From: Bacteroidales bacterium
GTDB taxonomy: Bacteria > Bacteroidota > Bacteroidia > Bacteroidales > WCHB1-69
Direction: 5' to 3'
NCBI GenBank assembly: GCA_031272415.1
Contig: JAISTU010000086.1
Coordinates: forward strand, 1 to 14,048
DNA length: 14,048 nucleotides
Shown here: positions 7,139 through 13,719 of the stretch, piece by piece
Numbering within the stretch: position 1 is the stretch's first letter
Layout of the letters: each line of letters opens with the position of its first letter
Notes under the pieces: model-generated
What the model saw: the letters and a program-made list of their open reading frames with translations, nothing else
Told to the model about the DNA's origin: nothing
The model's database searches: none
Position numbers and translations under genes: made by a program

Positions 7139-7344
7139 ATACAGATATTGATTCTTATAGTCTTTTTAGCGACAGCGAGCCAACCGATGAGCAACTTTTG
7201 GCAATCATGCAAGAAGTCGAAAGTGATGTTAGAAGCGAAAACATGGAATTAGAAAAGCAGATTGAGGCAAAATTAAAACACGATTTTGAAATCGCTCTTG
7301 CAGAATATAAAAAACTTTATAAATGGAAAGACCAAAATTATTGA
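7135..7344 (+). CDS. Putative antitoxin, 69 aa
   Basis: A small acidic protein starting MNTDIDSYSLFSDSEPTDEQ. From about residue 20 it is a continuous charged helix (MQEVESDV, ENMELEKQIEAKLKHDF, ALAEYKKLYK) that could form a coiled coil or wrap a partner protein. I recognise no DNA-binding motif. It overlaps the zeta-like kinase gene by 22 bp and is overlapped at its own start by the small ORF at 7016. Small size, strong negative charge and tight coupling upstream of a zeta-type kinase are what one expects of an antitoxin, so the role is inferred from context. No antitoxin family is identified from sequence. Confidence 0.65.
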   Translation: MNTDIDSYSLFSDSEPTDEQLLAIMQEVESDVRSENMELEKQIEAKLKHDFEIALAEYKKLYKWKDQNY

Positions 7345-7919
7345 TAGTAGCAGGTCCCAACGGTTCGGGCAAAACTACCGTAACAAGTAAAATTCTCAAA
7401 CATGAGTGGGTTGAAAATTGCGAATATATCAATCCCGATTTTATTGCTCGCGACAAATTTGGGGATTGGAACTCGCACGAGGCAGTTTTGCAGGCGGCAC
7501 AATATGCCACCCAAAGGCGTGAAAAATGCCTTATTGCCGGCAAAAGTTTGATTTTTGAAACCGTACTTTCCGCCCCAGACAAAGTTGATTTTGTAAAAAG
7601 AGCCATTGAGAGCGGTTTTTTTATTCGTCTTTTTTTTATTGGCACTGATAATCCGCAAATTAACGCAGCCAGGATTGCCCAAAGAGTAATGAAAGGCGGA
7701 CACGATGTTCCAATTCCCAAAATTATCAGTCGATATTACAAATCAATCATAAATTGTGCTATTTTGGCACCTATTGTTGATAGATTGTATGTTTATGACA
7801 ACTCAAAAGACAACGTTTTGGCGGAGTTGTTGTTTCGTGCAAGCGATGGAAATTTAACAAAACAATATGCTCAAAATCACATTTGGACAAAAATTATCTT
7901 TGAAAATTTGACAAAATAA
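7323..7919 (+). CDS. Zeta-toxin-like P-loop kinase (predicted ABC-type ATPase family)
   Basis: A 198-residue cytosolic P-loop protein. It begins with the strand KLLIVAGPNGSGKTT, whose Walker A motif is at residues 11-19. Then come YINPDFIARD (about 35-44, the position of the zeta substrate-binding Asp), SLIFETVLS (about 75-83, with the conserved FET Glu), and the lid-like stretch RIAQRVMKGGHDVPIPKIISRYYKSI (in two parts, about 117-142). These match the short chromosomal relatives of zeta toxins. Well-studied zeta toxins phosphorylate UDP-N-acetylglucosamine and so block cell-wall synthesis; whether this protein uses that substrate cannot be read here. It overlaps the 69-aa gene by 22 bp, which fits a toxin-antitoxin pair. 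It is shorter than plasmid zeta toxins but typical of chromosomal forms, and the frame is intact. Confidence 0.85.
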   Translation: MERPKLLIVAGPNGSGKTTVTSKILKHEWVENCEYINPDFIARDKFGDWNSHEAVLQAAQYATQRREKCLIAGKSLIFETVLSAPDKVDFVKRAIESGFFIRLFFIGTDNPQINAARIAQRVMKGGHDVPIPKIISRYYKSIINCAILAPIVDRLYVYDNSKDNVLAELLFRASDGNLTKQYAQNHIWTKIIFENLTK

Positions 7920-7960
7920 AATATAAGGGAATAAAATCATTTCCAACTGTTCTTTGCCTG

Positions 7961-8005
7961 ATTTTAGAACGTTTTTATCCCAAAATGCAAAAAATCTCTA
8001 CATTC
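7961..8005 (+). repeat. 45-bp dispersed element, direct copy
   Basis: ATTTTAGAACG, TTTTTATCCCAAAATGC, AAAAAAT and CTCTACATTC in order. It matches 6779-6823 on the other strand and 13687-13719 on this strand. Together with the 6779 copy it brackets the zeta-type cassette in inverted orientation, 41 bp after the cassette's last stop. Confidence 0.7.
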
Positions 8006-8019
8006 GACACTTTAACTAA

Positions 8020-8062
8020 CTTTCAACTTTCAACTTTTAACTCAAAAAAAAGTGTATTTTTG
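8020..8062 (+). promoter_or_regulatory. Promoter of the hlyD operon
   Basis: Heptamer units CTTTCAA (8020-8026), CTTTCAA (8027-8033) and CTTTTAA (8034-8040), then exactly 14 bp, then GTG and the -7 box TATTTTTG at 8055-8062. The unit sequence differs from TTTTTAA, yet the period and the distance to the -7 box are the same. The leader to 8128 is about 60 nt. Confidence 0.7.
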
Positions 8063-8127
8063 CGATATATTAAAAATAAGATAAAAAATTAACATAAATA
8101 TTTATAAATCATATAGTTAAGGCAAAC

Positions 8128-9075
8128 ATGAATTATCAAAAAAGATACAAATGGAATAAGAAATGCAATAAAAATTACTTTTTAAACCTAAAAATGCTAA
8201 CATTAGGGCTGTTGATGGGCGTTTTTGTTTTTGGATTTACGGCTTGTTCGGACGAAGAAAATGAAGGCGATGCAAGTGGCAGTTTTGAGGCTAATGAATT
8301 GATGCTCTGCGCATTAAGCGACGGTGTATTGATAGATATTGCCGTAGATGAAGGGCAAATGGTTTCACAAGGGGATTATTTGGCGACAATTGATTCTACA
8401 CAATTGGTTTTTCAAAAAATGCAAATCAATACCGCTTTGGACGCGGCATTATTAAAATTAAGTTCCATTCCAAATAAATATAAGTTGCTCAATGACAGCA
8501 TTTTACAACTTGAAAGGAAAATCGAAACAACCTTTGCTACTCCATTGAAAGACAGTCTTTTAAAAGAAAAGCAGCAAATGGAGAACAGACTACAGGATTA
8601 CAAAGCCACGCTTTCAAAGGAGGTAAGATTGCTATTGACGCAAACAGACCCGCTGTATGTTCAATTGCGACAAATCAATAATGCGATTGATAAATGCAAA
8701 ATTTTTGCCCCCGAAAACGGCACTATATTAAATGTGTATAGTAAAGAGCATGAATTAGTTACGTGCGGACGTCCATTGTTAAGAATGGCAAATTTAACAG
8801 AAATGACTTTGAATGCGTATGTAACTGAAAATCAATTATCTACATTGAAATTAGGAGGCACTTGCACTGTTTTGGCAGACAAAGAAAACGGGGACATGCT
8901 AAAATTGAAAGGCGTTTTGACTTGGATTGCACAAGAATCCGAATTTACCCCCAAAAATATCAATACAAAAGATGTTCGTTCTAATTTGGTGTATTTGGTT
9001 AAAATTAAAGTCAAAAACGATGGCAGCCTCAAAACAGGCATGCAAGGGGAAGTAATTTTTAAAACAAAACCTTAA
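8128..9075 (+). CDS. HlyD-family efflux adaptor lipoprotein (YbhG-like)
   Basis: A periplasmic membrane-fusion protein that links an inner-membrane ABC exporter to an outer-membrane channel. It has a long basic N-region, a hydrophobic stretch at about 23-37, and a lipobox ending FTAC with Cys40, so it is probably a lipoprotein. A half-lipoyl segment (LIDIAVDEGQMVSQGDYLATID, in two parts) is followed by a helical hairpin at about 90-180 with charged coiled-coil sequence. Then come the second lipoyl half (APENGTILNVYSKEHELV) and a beta-barrel region including SEFTPKNINTKDVRSNLVYL, a stretch typical of YbhG-like adaptors. At 315 residues it is full length. An alternative ATG at 8194 would shorten the N-region and keep the lipobox. 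It is followed 23 bp later by the ABC ATPase. No outer-membrane channel gene is in the window. Confidence 0.88.
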   Translation: MNYQKRYKWNKKCNKNYFLNLKMLTLGLLMGVFVFGFTACSDEENEGDASGSFEANELMLCALSDGVLIDIAVDEGQMVSQGDYLATIDSTQLVFQKMQINTALDAALLKLSSIPNKYKLLNDSILQLERKIETTFATPLKDSLLKEKQQMENRLQDYKATLSKEVRLLLTQTDPLYVQLRQINNAIDKCKIFAPENGTILNVYSKEHELVTCGRPLLRMANLTEMTLNAYVTENQLSTLKLGGTCTVLADKENGDMLKLKGVLTWIAQESEFTPKNINTKDVRSNLVYLVKIKVKNDGSLKTGMQGEVIFKTKP

Positions 9076-9098
9076 ATTATTAACCTAACTATCTGATT

Positions 9099-10004
9099 AT
9101 GAGTGCAATTGATGTTGTACATTTATCAAAAACATTCCGTCAAAGTAAAGTTTTGGATGCTTTGCAATTTCAGGTGGACGAGGGCGAACTTTTTGGGCTT
9201 ATTGGTCCCGATGGTGCGGGGAAATCAACACTTTTTAACATCCTAATTACGCTTTTGAAGCCCGATGACGGCTGTGTGGGGACAATCAGTGGCTATGATA
9301 TTTTGAAAGATTACAAAACTATCCGCAATATTATCGGCTATTTGCCCGAAAAATTTTCACTTTATGGCGATTTGACTTGTGAGCAAAATTTGGACTTTTT
9401 TGCCATGCTTTACGGTGAAAATGTGGAAAATAACCAAAATTTAATTGCACCGATTTGGAACTATTTAAAGCCTTTCAAAAAAAGACGTGCAAGTGCTTTG
9501 TCAGGAGGCATGAAACAAAAGTTAGCACTTTGTTGTGCATTGATACATAAGCCTAAAATTCTTTTTTTGGATGAGCCGACAACAGGTGTAGACCCCGTGG
9601 CAAGGCAAGAATTGTGGGGGATTTTGACAAAATTAAAAAATGAAAACATAACTGTCTTTGTATCAACATCTTACATGGAAGAGGCTGACTATTGCACACA
9701 TGTAGGATTATTGCAAAAAGGCAAAATGTTAGGCTGCGATTCTCCGCAAAAAATTAAAGCCGATTTTAAAGGTATTTTGGTGAGCATCCAAACGGCTGAC
9801 GTTTATGGAGTATTAACACAATTAATTGATTTTCAGCCAAAAGATAATGTTTATGCAGCCGGACAACAAGTAAATGTGGTACTCAAACATGAAGAAGATT
9901 TGAAGTATTTACAACAATTTATCAATGATAATTCATTGAAATGCAATGATATAAGTATAACAGACCCCAATATAGAAGATTGTTTTATCCAATTAATGAA
10001 ATAA
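9099..10004 (+). CDS. ABC transporter ATP-binding protein, YbhF N-half-like
   Basis: A cytosolic ATPase subunit of an ABC-2-type exporter. The motifs in order are Walker A GPDGAGKST (residues 36-44), signature LSGGMKQKL (134-142), Walker B ILFLDEP (154-160) and D-loop GVDP (163-166). Two catalytic loops are altered. The Q-loop reads YLPEKFSLY with Glu84 where Gln is usual, and the H-loop reads STSYMEEA with Ser191 where His is usual. From memory, the GPDGAGK and STSY signatures resemble the N-terminal half of the two-domain ATPase YbhF, which works with a catalytically competent second half. At 301 residues this is a single unit. It lies between the HlyD adaptor (23 bp upstream) and apt (9 bp downstream). 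No second ATPase or permease gene is nearby. Confidence 0.92.
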   Translation: MSAIDVVHLSKTFRQSKVLDALQFQVDEGELFGLIGPDGAGKSTLFNILITLLKPDDGCVGTISGYDILKDYKTIRNIIGYLPEKFSLYGDLTCEQNLDFFAMLYGENVENNQNLIAPIWNYLKPFKKRRASALSGGMKQKLALCCALIHKPKILFLDEPTTGVDPVARQELWGILTKLKNENITVFVSTSYMEEADYCTHVGLLQKGKMLGCDSPQKIKADFKGILVSIQTADVYGVLTQLIDFQPKDNVYAAGQQVNVVLKHEEDLKYLQQFINDNSLKCNDISITDPNIEDCFIQLMK

Positions 10005-10013
10005 TAAAAAAAT

Positions 10014-10577
10014 ATGCAAAATTTAAAATCATATCTCCGTCAGTTAGCGAATTTTCCTCAACAAGGCGTTGTTTTTGAGGATATTAACCCGCTGTTATCC
10101 AATGCGGATACGTTTAAAAAAGTTATTGATACATTGTCTCAACAGATTGCCAAAATGTTGCCTTCTGTGAGTAAAATTGTGGCAATAGAGGCACGCGGAT
10201 TTGTTGTAGGCGGTGCGATTGCACGCAAATTAGAGGTCGGTTTTGTGCCTGTTCGCAAAAAAGGGAAATTGCCGCCGTTTGAGTCCGTCAGAAAAATTGA
10301 ATATAGCCTCGAATATGGCTCAAATATTTTGGAAATGGACTTTTCTTTGCTCAATTTTGAGGATAATATTGTTATTTTTGATGATGTTTTGGCAACCGGA
10401 GGCACGGCTGAGGCTGTTTTTAAACTCCTTTTGGAGGCAAAAAAGGAAGGTTTTTTACAGCCAAATGCAAGCATCAATTACGCTTTTTTGTTGGAAATTG
10501 AGCCATTAAAAGGTCGGCAATATTTGTTGAAAAATACATATATTCCTGATAATCAGATATTTTCACTCATTCAATAA
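10014..10577 (+). CDS. apt: Adenine phosphoribosyltransferase
   Basis: A purine-salvage enzyme that makes AMP and pyrophosphate from adenine and PRPP in the cytosol. Family motifs are NFPQQGVVFEDINPLL near the N-terminus, AIEARGFVVGGAIARKL, FVPVRKKGKLP, the YSLEYGSNILEMD segment, and the PRPP-binding loop NIVIFDDVLATGGTAEAV (about 118-135). Its 187 residues match the usual length, allowing for a slightly longer C-terminal tail. The start is 9 bp after the stop of the ABC ATPase gene, so it is very probably cotranscribed, although the functions are unrelated. The frame and active-site loop are intact. Confidence 0.95.
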   Translation: MQNLKSYLRQLANFPQQGVVFEDINPLLSNADTFKKVIDTLSQQIAKMLPSVSKIVAIEARGFVVGGAIARKLEVGFVPVRKKGKLPPFESVRKIEYSLEYGSNILEMDFSLLNFEDNIVIFDDVLATGGTAEAVFKLLLEAKKEGFLQPNASINYAFLLEIEPLKGRQYLLKNTYIPDNQIFSLIQ

Positions 10578-10630
10578 AAATATCTTTCTTTAAACACAAT
10601 ATTTTATCCTTTTTTACGTTACTAATTGAT

Positions 10631-11431
10631 ATGTTGAAGCAAAAGATGAAAAAGGTTGTCGTTTTTTTTGTAATTTGTAATTGTATTAGTATAGTTGGCT
10701 TGTTTGCGCAAGGTGATAGTTTGCGCAAAGATTTTCACAAAGCCAATCAATGCTATAAAGAAAAAGATTATACGCAAGCAATAGAAATTTATAATCAATT
10801 GATAGACAATGGATTACAAAATCATACATTGTATTACAATTTAGCAAATGCGTATTTCAAGAATCAACAATTGGGTTTTGCCATACTCAATTATGAGCGT
10901 GCATTGCGATTATCGCCTGATAATGAGGATATTGAGCATAATTTACGCTTTGCCAATGCGCAACGAAAAGACAAAATGGATGAATTGCCGACTTTATTTA
11001 TTAAACAGTGGTTTCTTAAAGTTGGAAATTTACTAAATCTGTATCAATGGTCTTTTGCATTGATAATCAGCGTATTCCTTATTTGTTTATCCATTGCGGG
11101 TTGGTTATTGTTACATTCTCAAAAAGGGCGTATCGGAGCGTTTTGGTTGTCAATAGTATTTTTATGCAGTGCAGTTATTTGCTTGATTTTCACAATTTTA
11201 CAACATAATCACATTAACGACACCACAGAGGCAATTGTAATCGCCGGCAATGCGGTAGTCAAAAGTACGCCCGATGTGGCAGGTACGGATTTGTTTATTG
11301 TGCATGAAGGAATTAAGGTGCGCACCTTAGAAATCACCGGCGATTGGACAGAAGTAAGATTTCCCAATGGCGAAAAGGGCTGGCTGCCCAATGCGAGTAT
11401 AGAAAATGTTTTTGTCAAAAAAGATAAATAA
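10631..11431 (+). CDS. batE: BatE-like TPR and SH3 membrane protein
   Basis: A 266-residue inner-membrane protein. It has a signal-like N-terminus (basic MLKQKMKKVV, then a hydrophobic segment to about residue 26), two TPR units at about 32-65 and 66-99 (NQCYKEKDYTQAIEIYNQL, then YYNLANAYFKNQQLGFAI), two membrane segments at about 141-161 and 168-190, and a C-terminal bacterial SH3-type domain at about 200-260 ending DWTEVRFPNGEKGWLPN. This order is that of BatE proteins of the Bacteroides aerotolerance (bat) cluster. No batA, batB, batC, batD or moxR gene is in the window, so the name rests on domain layout. The start may be ATG 10631 or 10646; the second fits the signal peptide better. The stop and the next start overlap by one base (TAATG), which suggests coupling. 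Confidence 0.78.
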   Translation: MLKQKMKKVVVFFVICNCISIVGLFAQGDSLRKDFHKANQCYKEKDYTQAIEIYNQLIDNGLQNHTLYYNLANAYFKNQQLGFAILNYERALRLSPDNEDIEHNLRFANAQRKDKMDELPTLFIKQWFLKVGNLLNLYQWSFALIISVFLICLSIAGWLLLHSQKGRIGAFWLSIVFLCSAVICLIFTILQHNHINDTTEAIVIAGNAVVKSTPDVAGTDLFIVHEGIKVRTLEITGDWTEVRFPNGEKGWLPNASIENVFVKKDK

Positions 11432-13149
11432 TGGATTTGCAAGATAATGTACTGATAATCAATGATTTAAATATTAGTTTTCTTTCTGCTCAAAAATCAT
11501 CAAAAGTTGTAAAAAATCTCTCTTTTTCACTTCAAAAAGGGACTACGTTGGGAATTGTAGGAGAATCAGGTTCGGGAAAATCTGTTACTGCTTTGAGTAT
11601 CATGCAATTATTGCCTTCAAAAAAAGTAAAAATAGAAGGTGAAATTCTTTTTTCAGATGCGGGGAAAACCATTGATTTGCTGTCGCTATCGGACAAAACC
11701 ATGCAATATTATCGCGGCAACCGATTATCTATGATATTCCAAGAGCCAATGACTTCGCTCAATCCTTCTCTCACTTGCGGAGAACAGATTAGTGAAACTT
11801 TACGGTTGCACTTGAAAATGAGTAAATTACAAGCAAAAAAACGCTCTTTTGAACTCTTGGAAGAAGTTAATTTGTCGCCACCTCAAAAATTTTATCAATC
11901 TTATCCGCATCAACTTTCGGGCGGACAAAAGCAAAGAATTATGATTGCCATTGCCATTGCGTGCCAGCCCGATATTCTCATTGCAGATGAGCCGACTACG
12001 GCTTTAGATGTTACAGTAGCAAAAAATATTTTGTTGTTACTCAAAGACTTACAAAAAAAATACGGCATTAGTATTATTTTTATTACCCATGATTTGGAAA
12101 TTGTAAAAAATACAGCAGACCATGTTTTGGTGTTATATCAAGGCGAAAAAGTAGAATATGAACATAGTGAAACTTTATTTTCAACCCCGCAACAGTCTTA
12201 TACTCAAGGACTTTTATCATGCAAAGTACCACAAAGTAACATCCGTACTCAGCCTTTGCCAACGGTGAATGATTTTTTGAATAAAGATAAAAATATTTCC
12301 CAAATTACACTCAAAACAACAATTTCGTCAACACAATGGCTCGAAATTGCAAAAAAAATAACCCAAAAAGAGCCTCTTTTGCAAGTGAAAAATTTGTCAA
12401 AAATTTACCCTGTCGGCACGCAATGGCTGGGCAGAAAAGTGTATTTTGAAGCCTTAAAATCAATCAGTTTTGATGTTTATGAAAACGAAACTTTGGGTTT
12501 GGTAGGTGAGTCCGGCTGCGGAAAAACAACACTCGGACGCACTTTGTTGCGACTGATTGAACCCACAAAAGGGAACATTTTTTACAAAGGAAAAGATATT
12601 TGTGCATTGAATAACAGACAATTACGAAATTTACGCAAAGAAATTCAAATTGTTTATCAAGACCCGTATTCTTCTTTGAATGCACGTCAATTGATAGGTG
12701 AAAGCCTTGTACAGCCGATGAAATTACACCATATTGGTACTTCGGACAAACAAAGAAAGGATAAAGCGGTCGAATTATTGGAAAAAACAGGCTTAGAAGC
12801 AAAGCATTTTTACGCTTATCCGCACGAATTTTCGGGAGGACAGCGACAAAGAATATGTATTGCACGTGCGTTATCTGTTGAGCCTCAATTTGTTATATGC
12901 GATGAAGCCGTTTCTGCCTTAGACATTTCTGTTCAGGCTCAAATCTTAAATTTGCTCAATGAACTGAAAAAAGACTACCATTTAACCTATATTTTTATCT
13001 CTCACGACTTGTCGGTAGTTCGCTATATGTCTCATAGAGTGATGGTTATAAAAAGCGGTCAGATACAAGAAATCAATTTTGCTGACCCTCTTTACGAAAA
13101 CCCTCAAAATGACTATACTAAACAGTTAATCAATTCTTTAAGCAGATAA
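11431..13149 (+). CDS. Tandem ATPase of a peptide-type ABC transporter (YejF/GsiA-like)
   Basis: A 572-residue fusion of two peptide/nickel-type ABC ATPase domains, which would energise uptake of peptides or similar solutes. The first half has Walker A GESGSGKS (about 44-51), QEPMTSLNP, signature LSGGQKQR (162-169), Walker B ILIADEPTTALD and the switch HDLEIV. The second half, from about 316, has Walker A GESGCGKTT (359-367), YQDPYSSLNAR, signature FSGGQRQR (467-474), Walker B FVICDEAVSALD and HDLSVV. Both halves look catalytically complete. The order matches single-gene tandem ATPases such as YejF. The usual permease and binding-protein partners are not in the window, so the substrate cannot be named. 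It starts one base inside the stop of the BatE-like gene. There is no clear terminator after it. Confidence 0.93.
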   Translation: MDLQDNVLIINDLNISFLSAQKSSKVVKNLSFSLQKGTTLGIVGESGSGKSVTALSIMQLLPSKKVKIEGEILFSDAGKTIDLLSLSDKTMQYYRGNRLSMIFQEPMTSLNPSLTCGEQISETLRLHLKMSKLQAKKRSFELLEEVNLSPPQKFYQSYPHQLSGGQKQRIMIAIAIACQPDILIADEPTTALDVTVAKNILLLLKDLQKKYGISIIFITHDLEIVKNTADHVLVLYQGEKVEYEHSETLFSTPQQSYTQGLLSCKVPQSNIRTQPLPTVNDFLNKDKNISQITLKTTISSTQWLEIAKKITQKEPLLQVKNLSKIYPVGTQWLGRKVYFEALKSISFDVYENETLGLVGESGCGKTTLGRTLLRLIEPTKGNIFYKGKDICALNNRQLRNLRKEIQIVYQDPYSSLNARQLIGESLVQPMKLHHIGTSDKQRKDKAVELLEKTGLEAKHFYAYPHEFSGGQRQRICIARALSVEPQFVICDEAVSALDISVQAQILNLLNELKKDYHLTYIFISHDLSVVRYMSHRVMVIKSGQIQEINFADPLYENPQNDYTKQLINSLSR

Positions 13150-13191
13150 TGCAGAGGGGAGACACAATTAAAAATTAAAAAATTAAGTAGA

Positions 13192-13210
13192 GGCAACGGC
13201 ATGCCTTGCC
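13192..13210. repeat. GGCATGCCTTGCC element, copy 3
   Basis: GGCAACGGCATGCCTTGCC is an imperfect 19-bp palindrome around GGCATGCC. It shares its right half with 5031-5044 and, in inverted form, 6888-6901. It is preceded by AGTAGA, similar to the start of the GTAGAGACGT palindromes, so the two families may share an origin. Confidence 0.55.
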
Positions 13211-13233
13211 CAAATGTCCTGCAAGAACAAAAC

Positions 13234-13363
13234 TTTCATGACCGCAGGTTGCAATCTGCGGTATTTGATAGCATTCCCCCCACTGTCTGAAAGACAGAAC
13301 TTATTTTTTCCCGCAGGTGCACTGCGTTTGACCTGCGGTTATGAAAATTAAACCTTTCAGGTT
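13234..13363. repeat. Cluster of hairpins with a 16-bp inverted repeat
   Basis: Four stems in order: ACCGCAG (13241-13247) with CTGCGGT (13256-13262); CTGTCT (13283-13288) with AGACAG (13292-13297), loop GAA; CCGCAGGT (13311-13318) with ACCTGCGG (13331-13338); and AACCT (13351-13355) with AGGTT (13359-13363). In addition TTTCATGACCGCAGGT at 13234-13249 is the reverse complement of 13331-13346 with one mismatch, so the first and third hairpins can pair with each other. It lies 85 bp after the last stop of the operon. It may act in transcript ending or 3' stability, but no U-tract marks a standard terminator. Confidence 0.7.
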
Positions 13364-13380
13364 AAATTCTCTACATTCAT

Positions 13381-13430
13381 AAAATAATCCTGCTAATCTT
13401 ATAAATTTTATGAAAATCAAAGTTCAGACA
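13381..13430. repeat. 9-nt-period intergenic element, copy 4
   Basis: AATAATCCTG, CTAATCTTA, TAAATTTTA, TGAAAATCAAA, then GTTCAGACA at 13422-13430. It has the same spacing and nearly the same unit sequence as copy 2 (101-149), and both follow TCATAAAATAATC. Confidence 0.75.
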
Positions 13431-13677
13431 TAGTGGTGGTGCGTTAACTTTTTATTTTTCGTTCTAACTTATTGAAATACAGTTATTTACAATCGTTTTT
13501 TTATTTTTTTCGATTTAAATTGAAAAAACAGTAAATTTTCGCTTTTTAATAAATAATTTTCAAAATCATTTTGCATGCGAATCTCATAAACTGCACAGTA
13601 TCAATGCAATCAAAAAAAATAAAAGACTAGTAATCATTTGAATATAATTTTTGCAAAAAAATAATGCACCAGCAGTA
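13431..13677. other. A/T-rich stretch with no recognisable gene
   Basis: About 250 bp of A/T-rich sequence between copy 4 of the 9-nt-period element and the next GTTCAGACA. No reading frame of note, tRNA, hairpin or TAnnTTTG promoter is visible. It may contain decayed mobile DNA, but nothing identifies it. Confidence 0.5.
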
Positions 13678-13719
13678 GTTCAGACATTTAGAATGTTTTT
13701 ATTCCAAAATGCAAAAAAT
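13678..13719 (+). repeat. GTTCAGACA joined to a partial 45-bp dispersed element
   Basis: GTTCAGACA (13678-13686), the terminal word of the 9-nt-period element, is followed at once by TTTAGAATGTTTTTATTCC and AAAATGCAAAAAAT (13687-13719). The latter matches the elements at 7961-8005 and 6779-6823. Two repeat families therefore abut here. The only in-frame ATG of the phage-like frame downstream (13693) lies inside this repeat. Confidence 0.6.

Noticed and set aside
13161..13190. Heptamer-like A/T units on the minus strand after the last operon gene
   Set aside because: They resemble the promoter units, but there is no TAnnTTTG 14 bp further on and no minus-strand gene follows.
13431..13677. Insertion-sequence remnant
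   Set aside because: No transposase-like translation, terminal inverted repeats or target duplication could be identified in this A/T-rich stretch.
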